Made by a program: the position numbers and the translations under genes. This document shows, piece after piece, positions 1 through 6,232 of a stretch of DNA of 15,324 nt. The notes beneath the pieces were generated by a model. The model made no database searches. It saw only the letters and a list, made by a program, of their open reading frames with translations, and was not told the origin of the DNA. Every line of letters begins with the position of its first letter. Positions within the stretch are counted from its first letter, which is position 1. Source of the DNA: Clostridiales bacterium (GTDB lineage Bacteria; Bacillota; Clostridia; Lachnospirales; WQUN01); NCBI GenBank assembly GCA_031289625.1, contig JAITPB010000052.1, forward strand, positions 1 to 15,324, written 5' to 3'.

Positions 1-10
1 GACCTAAAAT

Positions 11-39
11 TTGACAATATTTTCATCATTGTCTATAGG
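11..39 (+). promoter_or_regulatory. Putative sigma-A promoter of the HxlR-type gene
   Basis: A perfect -35 TTGACA (11-16) is followed after 17 bp by TATAGG (34-39), which keeps the first four bases of the -10 consensus. Transcription would start near 46, giving a leader of about 80 nt. The upstream edge is close to the window start, so elements further upstream cannot be judged. Confidence 0.55.
13..33. promoter_or_regulatory. Inverted repeat inside the HxlR promoter (possible operator)
   Basis: GACAAT (13-18) and ATTGTC (28-33) form perfect 6-bp arms around a 9-bp spacer, spanning the -35 box and most of the promoter spacer. HxlR-type dimers bind DNA next to the promoters they control and often regulate themselves, so an autoregulatory operator is possible. 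Arms this short can arise by chance in AT-rich DNA. Confidence 0.3.
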
Positions 40-76
40 GTAGTATTTTTGCGCTTTTTTACATAAAAAAGTTACT

Positions 77-99
77 TGAGCATGGCTATCGGCTGCTCA
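77..99. promoter_or_regulatory. Second inverted repeat in the HxlR leader
   Basis: TGAGCA (77-82) and TGCTCA (94-99) are perfect 6-bp arms separated by 11 bp, between the predicted transcription start and the gene. It could be a leader hairpin or a second regulator site. No T-run follows, so it is not a standard terminator. Confidence 0.25.
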
Positions 100-129
100 T
101 AAAAACGTTTCATGGTAGGTAGTAAAAAA

Positions 130-495
130 ATGACTATACAGAACAAAAAAGAATACCATGCCTGTGAGGGCAATTGCCCTTGCGCAGATGATTGTCCTTT
201 GAATAAGGCCCTGAACCTGATAGGAGGCAAATGGAAAATAGCAATATTGTGTGCCCTGCATACGGATGGCGTAGCGCGTTATAACGCACTTAAAAAGAAA
301 ATTAAAGGGATTACCAATACAATGCTTGCCAGTTCTTTGAAAGAGCTTGAAGAAGCCGGCTTAATACAACGGAAACAATACATGGAGATGCCTGTGCGAG
401 TGGAATATTCGGTGACATCCGCTTGCAATGACTTAGTGCCAATATTGCAGCTGTTGGCACAGTGGGGGGCACAGCTTGAGGGGGATCTTCGATAA
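130..495 (+). CDS. HxlR-family winged-helix transcriptional regulator
   Basis: This is a small cytoplasmic DNA-binding protein of about 121 residues, typical of HxlR/MarR-like regulators. The family signature is clear: CPLNKALNLIGGKWKIAIL near the N-terminus, then a helix-turn-helix containing ITNTMLASSLKELEEAGLI and a wing (RKQYMEMPVRVEYSVT). I chose ATG 130 because TAGGT (116-120) lies 9 nt upstream. An in-frame ATG at 112 has no ribosome site. Known members such as HypR sense reactive species or aldehydes through the conserved cysteine just before the PL motif. Here that cysteine (Cys22) is joined by Cys12, Cys16 and Cys18, an unusual cluster that suggests redox or metal sensing (inference). 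The gene is visibly more AT-rich than its neighbours and has no adjacent target gene inside the window, so its regulon is unknown. It may have been acquired by transfer. Confidence 0.88.
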   Translation: MTIQNKKEYHACEGNCPCADDCPLNKALNLIGGKWKIAILCALHTDGVARYNALKKKIKGITNTMLASSLKELEEAGLIQRKQYMEMPVRVEYSVTSACNDLVPILQLLAQWGAQLEGDLR

Positions 496-618
496 GATGT
501 CGCACGTTCATGGCGGAAAAATTTCGATTTGATCAAATACAAGCGCGCAAACACCTGTTTGAAACGCATTCATATAATGCAGTGCGGCCACGCGGTCAGC
601 GGGATTGTCCGCCGCGGA

Positions 619-647
619 TTGCGGGACATATTTTCCTATGCTATAAT
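619..647 (+). promoter_or_regulatory. Sigma-A promoter of glmM, extended -10
   Basis: TTGCGG (619-624), a 17-bp spacer and a perfect TATAAT (642-647) preceded by TG (639-640), the extended -10 signature. Transcription should begin near 654. The short leader contains CCTCC (661-665), which could pair with the glmM ribosome site. Confidence 0.8.
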
Positions 648-684
648 GGGAGGCGCGTGTCCTCCTATTTAGACCGCATATCAC

Positions 685-692
685 GAGGGAGG
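685..692 (+). promoter_or_regulatory. Strong ribosome binding site of glmM
   Basis: GAGGGAGG ends 7 nt before the ATG at 700 and fixes the glmM start. Its GGAGG core (688-692) is complementary to CCTCC at 661-665 in the same leader, so a 5-bp stem could mask it. Confidence 0.7.
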
Positions 693-699
693 CCCAAAA

Positions 700-2052
700 A
701 TGGGAAAATTATTTGGCACCGACGGCGTTCGGGGTATCGCCAACCGCGAATTGACGCCGGAACTGGCCTTTCAGCTCGGACGGGCCGGCGCGTACGCGCT
801 TACAAAAGAAATGCGTCACGTACCCAAAATCATTGTGGGCTTGGATACCAGAATTTCTGGCGGCATGTTAGAAGCGGCTTTAACAGCGGGCATGTGTTCC
901 ATGGGCGCGCGCGTGTTTCACGCGGGCGTGATCCCCACGCCAGGCATCGCGTATTTGGTGCGCCAATATGCATTGGACGCAGGCGTCATGATCTCCGCGT
1001 CGCACAATCCAATGCAGGATAACGGGATTAAATTTTTTAACCGCGCGGGTTATAAACTCAAAGACGAGCTGGAAAATGAAATCGAAAATCTGATTGAAAG
1101 CGGGCTGGAAAGTCTGCCAAGCCCTACGGGCGCCCAGGTCGGCGTGTGTGAGAACCGCGCGGAGGCTGTCGCGGATTATGAGGCTTTTCTGAAATCCACC
1201 GTGGATGGGCTGGATTTATCCGGCATGAAAGTCGCGGTGGACTGCGCGAATGGCGCGACATACCAAACAGCGCCCAAGACGCTTCAAGATTTGGGCGCGG
1301 ACGTTTTTCCACTGTTCAATGAGCCGGACGGCCTCAACATCAATTTAAACTGTGGTTCGACGCACATGGAATCACTTGTGGATTTTGTGAAAAAACATCA
1401 CATGGACATCGGCCTGGCACTGGACGGCGACGGGGACCGGCTGCTCTGCGTGGATGAAAAAGGCGCGGTATTGGACGGCGATCAGATCATATCCATCTGC
1501 GCCCAGCAGTTGAAAAATATGGGCAAACTGAAAAAGAACGCGATTGCCGTGACTGTGATGAGCAATATGGGTTTATTGCTTCTGGAAAGAAAAGGATTTC
1601 TAGTGGAAAAGACGGATGTGGGCGATCGCTATGTGCTGGAAAACATGCTGAAGAACGGATACAATCTAGGTGGGGAACAGTCGGGCCATATTATTTTTTT
1701 GGATTACAACACGACGGGAGACGGGATGATCACCGCACTTCAATTGCTGCGCATGATGAAAGAGCAAAACGCGCCGCTTTCCGCGCTGAATACGGTGATG
1801 GAAGTCATGCCGCAGTCGCTCGTAAACGCCCGCGTGAACAGCGAAAATAAATCGCATTACATGTCAACGCCAAAAATTCAAAAAATGATTCAGAGCTTAG
1901 AGGAGAAATACGCAGACGAGGGCCGCGTTTTCATCCGCCCGTCCGGCACGGAACCCGTGATTCGCGTAATGATCGAGGGGCGTGGCGCGGCGGAGATTGA
2001 AAAAGACGCGCGGGAAATGGCAGCGCTGCTGGAAGAATGCTTGAACGCATAA
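700..2052 (+). CDS. glmM: Phosphoglucosamine mutase GlmM
   Basis: GlmM converts glucosamine-6-phosphate to glucosamine-1-phosphate, an early cytoplasmic step toward UDP-N-acetylglucosamine for peptidoglycan. The 450-residue length is normal for the family. It opens with GKLFGTDGVRGIAN. The phosphoserine loop is ISASHNPMQDNG with the catalytic serine at residue 101. The metal-binding loop DGDGDR has aspartates at 242, 244 and 246. The sugar-binding loop GEQSGH is at 325-330, and the C-terminal phosphate-binding loop RPSGTEPVIRVM is near 413-424. All the hallmarks of an active alpha-phosphohexomutase are therefore present, and the N-terminal and serine-loop sequences favour GlmM over phosphomannomutase. 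It has its own promoter and a strong SD site. It appears monocistronic and converges on the dus gene, with a strong stem-loop between them. The usual Firmicute neighbours (cdaA, ybbR) are not in the window. Confidence 0.97.
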   Translation: MGKLFGTDGVRGIANRELTPELAFQLGRAGAYALTKEMRHVPKIIVGLDTRISGGMLEAALTAGMCSMGARVFHAGVIPTPGIAYLVRQYALDAGVMISASHNPMQDNGIKFFNRAGYKLKDELENEIENLIESGLESLPSPTGAQVGVCENRAEAVADYEAFLKSTVDGLDLSGMKVAVDCANGATYQTAPKTLQDLGADVFPLFNEPDGLNINLNCGSTHMESLVDFVKKHHMDIGLALDGDGDRLLCVDEKGAVLDGDQIISICAQQLKNMGKLKKNAIAVTVMSNMGLLLLERKGFLVEKTDVGDRYVLENMLKNGYNLGGEQSGHIIFLDYNTTGDGMITALQLLRMMKEQNAPLSALNTVMEVMPQSLVNARVNSENKSHYMSTPKIQKMIQSLEEKYADEGRVFIRPSGTEPVIRVMIEGRGAAEIEKDAREMAALLEECLNA

Positions 2053-2064
2053 GGGATTGCATCT

Positions 2065-2110
2065 ATGACATAGGCCCCACAGTTGGCTAAAGCTGTGGGG
2101 CCTATGTCAT
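2065..2110. terminator. Perfect 18-bp stem between convergent glmM and dus
   Basis: The arms 2065-2082 and 2093-2110 are perfect reverse complements (outer ATGACATAGG, inner CCCCACAG) around a 10-nt loop. Its position between two convergent genes suggests a bidirectional terminator or transcript-end stabiliser. It lacks a T-run on either strand, so it is not a canonical intrinsic terminator. The right arm contains the dus stop codon (2107-2109). Confidence 0.65.
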
Positions 2111-3057
2111 AAGAGTCCGCGCAAAACCGCCTCCATCTCGTCTAGGCTCTCTGTCCGATTGATCCGGGATCGAGCTTCGGCGGCACCATGCATACCTTTT
2201 ATATACCAGGATAGATGTTTGCGCATCTCTAACAAACCCAGACGGCCTTTTGTCTCTAGCATCATGCGGCAGTGGCGCAGCGCGGTCTGGATTTTTTCTT
2301 CCGGGCTTACTTCGCCCAAGCGTTCCCCTGTATGTAAATAGTGAGTGACTTGCTGAAATATCCAGGGGGCGCCCAGCGCGGCTCGCCCAATCATAACGCC
2401 GTCGCAGCCGGTGAAGCGCAGCATATTTTCAGCGTCCTCCGCGCTGGTAATGTCGCCGTTGCCAATGACGGGGATTTGCACCGCTTCTTTTACGCGGCGG
2501 ATGATGTCCCAATCCGCGCGCCCGCTGTAGTATTGATCCCGGCTCCGCCCATGCAGTGTAACGGCGGCGGCCCCACTTTGCTCCATTCTTTGGGCGATCT
2601 CCACGGCGTTGATGTGCTCCTGGTCAAACCCGGAGCGGATTTTGACTGTCACAGGCAGAGACACCGCGCGAACCACTGCTGCCGCCAAGCGGGCCGCTTT
2701 CGCCGGGCTGCGCAGCAAAGCGGCGCCTTCCCCATTTTTTACAATTTTAGGGGCGGGGCAGCCCATATTGATGTCAATAAAAGCAAAGCCCGCATTTTCG
2801 ATTCCTTTGGCTGCTTCCGCCGCAATATCCTCTTCACTGCCAAACAACTGCACGGCCAGCGGCCCTTCCCGCTCATCCAATTCCAGCAGTTTCCACGTCT
2901 GTTCATTTTGATAATACAGCCCTTTGGCGCTGATCATTTCCGTCACAGCGATATCGCAGCCCATTTCTGCACAGAGCAAACGAAAATTTTTGTCCGTCAC
3001 GCCGGCCATTGGCGCCAAAAGTACGGGATGCTCCCGTTTAATCTTCCCGATCTGCAT
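2107..3057 (-). CDS. dus: tRNA-dihydrouridine synthase, DusB/NifR3 type
   Basis: This flavin-dependent enzyme reduces specific uridines in the tRNA D-loop to dihydrouridine. I place the start at ATG 3057 (316 residues) because AAAGGAA lies about 6 nt upstream and the family start near PVLLAPMAGVTD fits. A longer reading to 3114 only adds an unconserved extension. Visible features are the FMN barrel opening (LLAPMAGVTD), DINMGCPAPKIVKNGEGAAL with the catalytic cysteine at about residue 100, HGRSRDQYYSG in the phosphate/tRNA region, and VIGNGDI plus VMIGRAALGAPWIF as later FMN-phosphate loops. The C-terminal helical tRNA-binding domain carries RKHLSWYIKG. The gene overlaps the upstream HD-GYP gene by about 20 bp on the same strand, so the two are probably co-transcribed and translationally coupled. 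The exact Dus subtype and target uridine cannot be fixed from sequence alone. Confidence 0.95.
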   Translation of the reverse strand: MQIGKIKREHPVLLAPMAGVTDKNFRLLCAEMGCDIAVTEMISAKGLYYQNEQTWKLLELDEREGPLAVQLFGSEEDIAAEAAKGIENAGFAFIDINMGCPAPKIVKNGEGAALLRSPAKAARLAAAVVRAVSLPVTVKIRSGFDQEHINAVEIAQRMEQSGAAAVTLHGRSRDQYYSGRADWDIIRRVKEAVQIPVIGNGDITSAEDAENMLRFTGCDGVMIGRAALGAPWIFQQVTHYLHTGERLGEVSPEEKIQTALRHCRMMLETKGRLGLLEMRKHLSWYIKGMHGAAEARSRINRTESLDEMEAVLRGLL

Positions 3058-4123
3058 TCGTATTCCTTTCCGCCGGTTCCCTATGCATAACGCGCGGGTT
3101 ATCTCCCAGCACAATTTGATCCTGGCAGCCGTTAATATAGGCTGTCAACGCGTCGTCCGGGTTGTCGCCGGTCATTTTTACCGCGCAGATGTCCAAAAAA
3201 GCATCCAGCGCCGCCGGATCAAATTGTGAACCGCTGCCGTTCATTAATTCCCGCGCGGCCGCGGAGTGCCCCATACTTTGGCGGTATGGGCGGTTGGACG
3301 TCATGGCGTCGTAGCTGTCCGCCACGCATACAATGCGTGAACCCAGCGGTATTTCCTCGCCAGTCAGCCCGTCCGGATATCCTTTCCCATCCCAGCGTTC
3401 ATGATGATGCAGAATAATTTGACGGACAGATTCAAAATCGGTCAGCCGGGAGAGAATCTGCTTTCCGATTTCCGGATGACGCTTAATGACATTGAATTCC
3501 TCTGAATCCAATTTGCCCGGCTTATTGATGATGGCGTCCGGAACGCCGACTTTGCCAATGTCGTGCAGGCTGGCGGCCACGTAAATATCATGCTTCTCCC
3601 GCTCCGATAAACCCATCCGCTCCGCGACGAGCATACTCATGTCTCGTACGCCGCGGGAATGGTTGGCTGTATACTGATCTTTCGCTTCCACCACTTCGGA
3701 AAAAGCGTCGATCATACAATAAAAATCGTCGGACAGCCGCCGCTGATATCCGATCTCTTCCGTCCGATCCGCTAATATTTCCATTACATAATCGACTGAC
3801 CCGTCGGCGTTGAATAGAGGCACGGCGTAATTGTCATTATAGCGCACGCGCCCGAAGCGATCCAGCTCGCGGTTCATCCGGTATTCTTTTTGATGGCTTT
3901 GAAAGGCTTTCATCACCACGCATTCAGAGCAGGTTTGCGTGTGCCCGCGCGCTTCATAGCATTTTTTCCCCAGTACGTCCTCCTGGGTGACGCCGGCGAT
4001 TTTGGCCAGATACTGATTCGCGTAAACCACCTTAAAATCTTTATCCATGACGAGATACGCTACCGGCGAGTTATTTAAAACGCCTTTCAGGAAACTGTTT
4101 TCCAAAATAATATGCTCCGGCAT
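3038..4123 (-). CDS. PAS-HD-GYP protein, probable cyclic-di-GMP phosphodiesterase
   Basis: This 361-residue cytoplasmic signalling protein has no membrane segment. Residues about 8-125 form a PAS sensor domain (VVYANQYLAKIAGVTQEDVLGKKC) with cysteines at 56, 65 and 68 in the CxxC-containing insert often seen in such PAS domains. Residues about 135-320 form an HD-GYP domain: EAKDQYTANHS near 146-156, the metal pair HDIGK at 187-191, RHPEIG at 215-220, HHHERWDGKGYPDG at 239-252 and VADSYDAMTSNRPYR at 267-281. All canonical metal ligands and the GYP triplet are present, so catalytic activity is expected. The family degrades cyclic-di-GMP and in some cases cGAMP. The ligand of the PAS domain is unknown. 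ATG 4123 follows a GGCGGGG ribosome site. It lies downstream of the clpX terminator, but I see no convincing promoter in the short gap. Its 3' end overlaps the start of dus. Confidence 0.93.
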   Translation of the reverse strand: MPEHIILENSFLKGVLNNSPVAYLVMDKDFKVVYANQYLAKIAGVTQEDVLGKKCYEARGHTQTCSECVVMKAFQSHQKEYRMNRELDRFGRVRYNDNYAVPLFNADGSVDYVMEILADRTEEIGYQRRLSDDFYCMIDAFSEVVEAKDQYTANHSRGVRDMSMLVAERMGLSEREKHDIYVAASLHDIGKVGVPDAIINKPGKLDSEEFNVIKRHPEIGKQILSRLTDFESVRQIILHHHERWDGKGYPDGLTGEEIPLGSRIVCVADSYDAMTSNRPYRQSMGHSAAARELMNGSGSQFDPAALDAFLDICAVKMTGDNPDDALTAYINGCQDQIVLGDNPRVMHREPAERNTNADRED

Positions 4124-4162
4124 ACTGCCCCGCCTTTTCTCCGCCTAAGCGGCGCAATGCAT

Positions 4163-4205
4163 AAAAAAACAGAGAAAACTCTGATTTAGTTTTCCCTGTT
4201 TTTTT
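4163..4205 (-). terminator. Intrinsic terminator downstream of clpX
   Basis: The 17-nt arms 4163-4179 and 4189-4205 pair completely on the minus-strand RNA with a single G-U wobble. The minus-strand stem has an A-tract on its 5' side and ends in a 7-T run, as expected for a Rho-independent terminator of the tig-clpP-clpX transcript. On the plus strand the same position is an A-C mismatch, which also favours minus-strand function. Confidence 0.85.
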
Positions 4206-4229
4206 GATTTTATTCTCGATTTTATTCTC
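4206..4229. repeat. Two tandem copies of a 12-bp AT-rich unit
   Basis: GATTTTATTCTC occurs twice with no gap (4206-4217 and 4218-4229). The repeat abuts the terminator arm at 4205, so in the clpX transcript it immediately precedes the terminator stem. It is non-coding. Confidence 0.85.
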
Positions 4230-4316
4230 TATAGGAGCGCCGCCCCGGCCGGCCGTCAACGACCGTCAATATTTTCGTCCATGGATTTGAGCCGCCTCAG
4301 CGCAAGCCGTCCAGCC

Positions 4317-5612
4317 TCAACCGGCGGAAACCCGTCTTTGTTTGCGCCTTTTTGTTTTTTTGACGATAGGATCACGGTGCTCATTGTAAACCATCTGCGG
4401 CGGCAGCCCGCCTTCGACAGTCTCTTTTGTGATGATGCATTTCTCGATGGTGCTGTCGGAAGGGATGGTGTACATAATGTCCGTCATAAAACTTTCCACA
4501 ATCGCCCGCAAGCCACGCGCGCCGGTTTCCCGTTCAATGGCCAGTTTGGCGATGGCAATCAGCGCGTCTCGATCGAACTCCAGGAAAACATTGTCCAGCT
4601 CAAAAAGATATTTATACTGTTTTGTCAGCGCGTTTTTCGGCTCTGTCAGAATCGTCAGCAGCGCTTTTTCATCTAAGCTCTGCAGCGTGACGACTACAGG
4701 CAGACGGCCTACCATTTCAGGGATCAAGCCATATCGCTGCAGATCCTGCGGCTGCAAATACCGCAAAATATCTTCGGATAGCTTTTCGCTTTTTGTTTTA
4801 ATATCAGAGCCAAAGCCAATAACTTTTTTGTTCATGCGTTGTTCGATGATTTTATCAATCCCGCCAAAAGCGCCGCCGCAAATGAACAGGATATGCGTCG
4901 TATCGATTTGGAGAAAATCTTGATGAGGATGCTTGCGCCCGCCTTGGGGCGGTACGGACGCGACAGTGCCTTCCAGTATTTTGAGAAGCGCCTGCTGCAC
5001 CCCTTCGCCGCTCACATCCCGCGTGATGGATGGGTTGTCTGATTTACGCGCGATTTTATCAATCTCATCTATATAAATAATGCCGCGCTGCGCTTTTTCA
5101 ATATCATAGTCGGCTGCCTGTATCAGTTTCAGCAGGATGTTTTCTACATCTTCGCCCACATAACCGGCCTCTGTGAGGCTGGTGGCATCCGCGATGGCAA
5201 AGGGAACGTTGAGCAATTTGGCGAGAGTCTGCGCGAGGAAGGTTTTGCCGACACCCGTAGGGCCGACCAATAAAATATTGCTTTTTTGCAGATCCACGTC
5301 TTCGTTTGAATCGGTGAGGGCGATACGCTTATAATGATTGTAAACCGCCACGGACAAAGATTTTTTGGCGTTGTCCTGACCGACTACATATTCATCTAAG
5401 ATCATGCGGATTTCTTTTGGTTTGGGGATCTTAAAATTTTCATCGAAAGTGTCCATTTCTTCATAGTCGTCGTCTAATATTTCCCAGCATAAATCTACGC
5501 ATTCGTCACAAATATAGACATTGGGCCCGGCTATGATTTTGCGCACCTGCTCTTGTGATTTGCCGCAGAATGAACAGCGGATTGTTCTCTTTTCTTCCAG
5601 CTTTGTCGGCAT
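4317..5612 (-). CDS. clpX: ATP-dependent Clp protease ATP-binding subunit ClpX
   Basis: ClpX is the hexameric AAA+ unfoldase that recognises tagged substrates and threads them into ClpP. The 431-residue length is normal. Features in order: an N-terminal zinc-binding domain with Cys13, Cys16, Cys35 and Cys38; Walker A GPTGVGKT at 117-124; pore-1 loop GYVG at 150-153; Walker B IIYIDEID at 178-185; RKH pore loop at 226-228; the IGF tripeptide at 265-267 that docks into ClpP; a sensor-1/arginine-finger region around VGRLPVV near 301-307; and sensor-2 GARGLRAI at 364-371. The C-terminus ends in a basic tail (KKTKRRKQRR). The start is fixed by GGAGG (5620-5624), 7 nt upstream of the ATG. It is the last gene of the tig-clpP-clpX operon, separated from clpP by 28 bp, and is followed by an intrinsic terminator. 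All functional motifs look intact. Confidence 0.98.
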   Translation of the reverse strand: MPTKLEEKRTIRCSFCGKSQEQVRKIIAGPNVYICDECVDLCWEILDDDYEEMDTFDENFKIPKPKEIRMILDEYVVGQDNAKKSLSVAVYNHYKRIALTDSNEDVDLQKSNILLVGPTGVGKTFLAQTLAKLLNVPFAIADATSLTEAGYVGEDVENILLKLIQAADYDIEKAQRGIIYIDEIDKIARKSDNPSITRDVSGEGVQQALLKILEGTVASVPPQGGRKHPHQDFLQIDTTHILFICGGAFGGIDKIIEQRMNKKVIGFGSDIKTKSEKLSEDILRYLQPQDLQRYGLIPEMVGRLPVVVTLQSLDEKALLTILTEPKNALTKQYKYLFELDNVFLEFDRDALIAIAKLAIERETGARGLRAIVESFMTDIMYTIPSDSTIEKCIITKETVEGGLPPQMVYNEHRDPIVKKTKRRKQRRVSAG

Positions 5613-5640
5613 TGCTTCACCTCCATGATGGTTGTAATGG

Positions 5641-6219
5641 TTATCGTGCTATGACACGGTCAATAAGTCCATAGTCCAGAGCTTCTTCCGCTGTCATGTA
5701 ATGATCCCGGTCTGTGTCCCGGGTAATTTCCTCAATGGTTCTGCCTGTGTTTTCGGCTAGGATCTGATTGAGCTTGTTTTTCAATCTCAAAATTTGTTCG
5801 GCTTGTATTTGGATATCAATGGCGGGGCCCCGCGTACCGGCGGAAGGCTGGTGAATGACAATTTCTGCGTTGGGCAGGGAAAAGCGTTTGCCTTTCGTCC
5901 CGCCCGCCAGCAAAAAAGCGCCCATGCTCGCGGCCAGCCCCACGGAAATGGTGGAGACGTCCGGCTTGATATACCGCATGGTGTCATAGATGGCAAAACC
6001 GGCTGTGATAGAACCGCCAGGGCTGTTGATATAAAAGTTGATGTCTTTGTCCGGCGCCTCCGCTTCTAAAAAGAGCAGCTGCGCCACGATCAAGCTGGCG
6101 GTGACGTCATTGACTTCTTCACTTAAAAAAATAATTCTGTCTTTGAGCAATCTGGAATATATATCGTATGATCGTTCGCCGCGATTGGTCTGTTCAATGA
6201 CAAACGGCACTAAACTCAA
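5641..6219 (-). CDS. clpP: ATP-dependent Clp protease proteolytic subunit ClpP
   Basis: ClpP is the serine peptidase that forms the tetradecameric degradation chamber used by ClpX. I assign a TTG start at 6217-6219 (192 residues), giving an N-terminus SLVPFVIEQTNRGERSYDIY typical of the family. AGGAG (6228-6232) lies 8 nt upstream. A GTG at 6226-6228 is in frame but overlaps that ribosome site, so it is unlikely to be used. With the TTG start the catalytic triad falls at Ser98 (GLAASMGAFLL), His123 (IVIHQPSAG) and Asp172 (DTDRDHYM), the numbering of well-studied Firmicute ClpPs. The oligomer-sensor and handle regions look normal, and no frameshift or truncation is visible. The SD site overlaps the tig stop codon (6231-6233), so translation of the two genes is probably coupled. 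clpX follows 28 bp downstream. Confidence 0.97.
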   Translation of the reverse strand: MSLVPFVIEQTNRGERSYDIYSRLLKDRIIFLSEEVNDVTASLIVAQLLFLEAEAPDKDINFYINSPGGSITAGFAIYDTMRYIKPDVSTISVGLAASMGAFLLAGGTKGKRFSLPNAEIVIHQPSAGTRGPAIDIQIQAEQILRLKNKLNQILAENTGRTIEEITRDTDRDHYMTAEEALDYGLIDRVIAR

Positions 6220-6227
6220 TGGGTTCA

Positions 6228-6232
6228 CTCCT
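6228..6232 (-). promoter_or_regulatory. Ribosome binding site deciding the clpP TTG start
   Basis: AGGAG on the minus strand at 6232-6228 overlaps the TAG stop of tig (6233-6231) and lies 8 nt before TTG 6219. It also contains the first base of the alternative GTG, which makes that GTG an implausible start. Confidence 0.75.

Noticed and set aside
527..538. 12-bp palindrome ATTTGATCAAAT
   Set aside because: A few perfect 12-bp palindromes are expected by chance in a window of this size; nothing ties it to a promoter.
573..578. TATAAT in the HxlR-glmM gap
   Set aside because: No -35 box at a workable distance; the strong glmM promoter is further downstream.
510..1022. 170-residue plus-strand open frame overlapping the start of glmM
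   Set aside because: It overlaps glmM in another frame, covers the glmM promoter, and shows Arg/Gly/His-rich composition typical of a shadow frame.
2341..3090. 249-residue plus-strand frame opposite dus
   Set aside because: Fully antisense to a well-conserved gene, without a ribosome site or recognisable motif.
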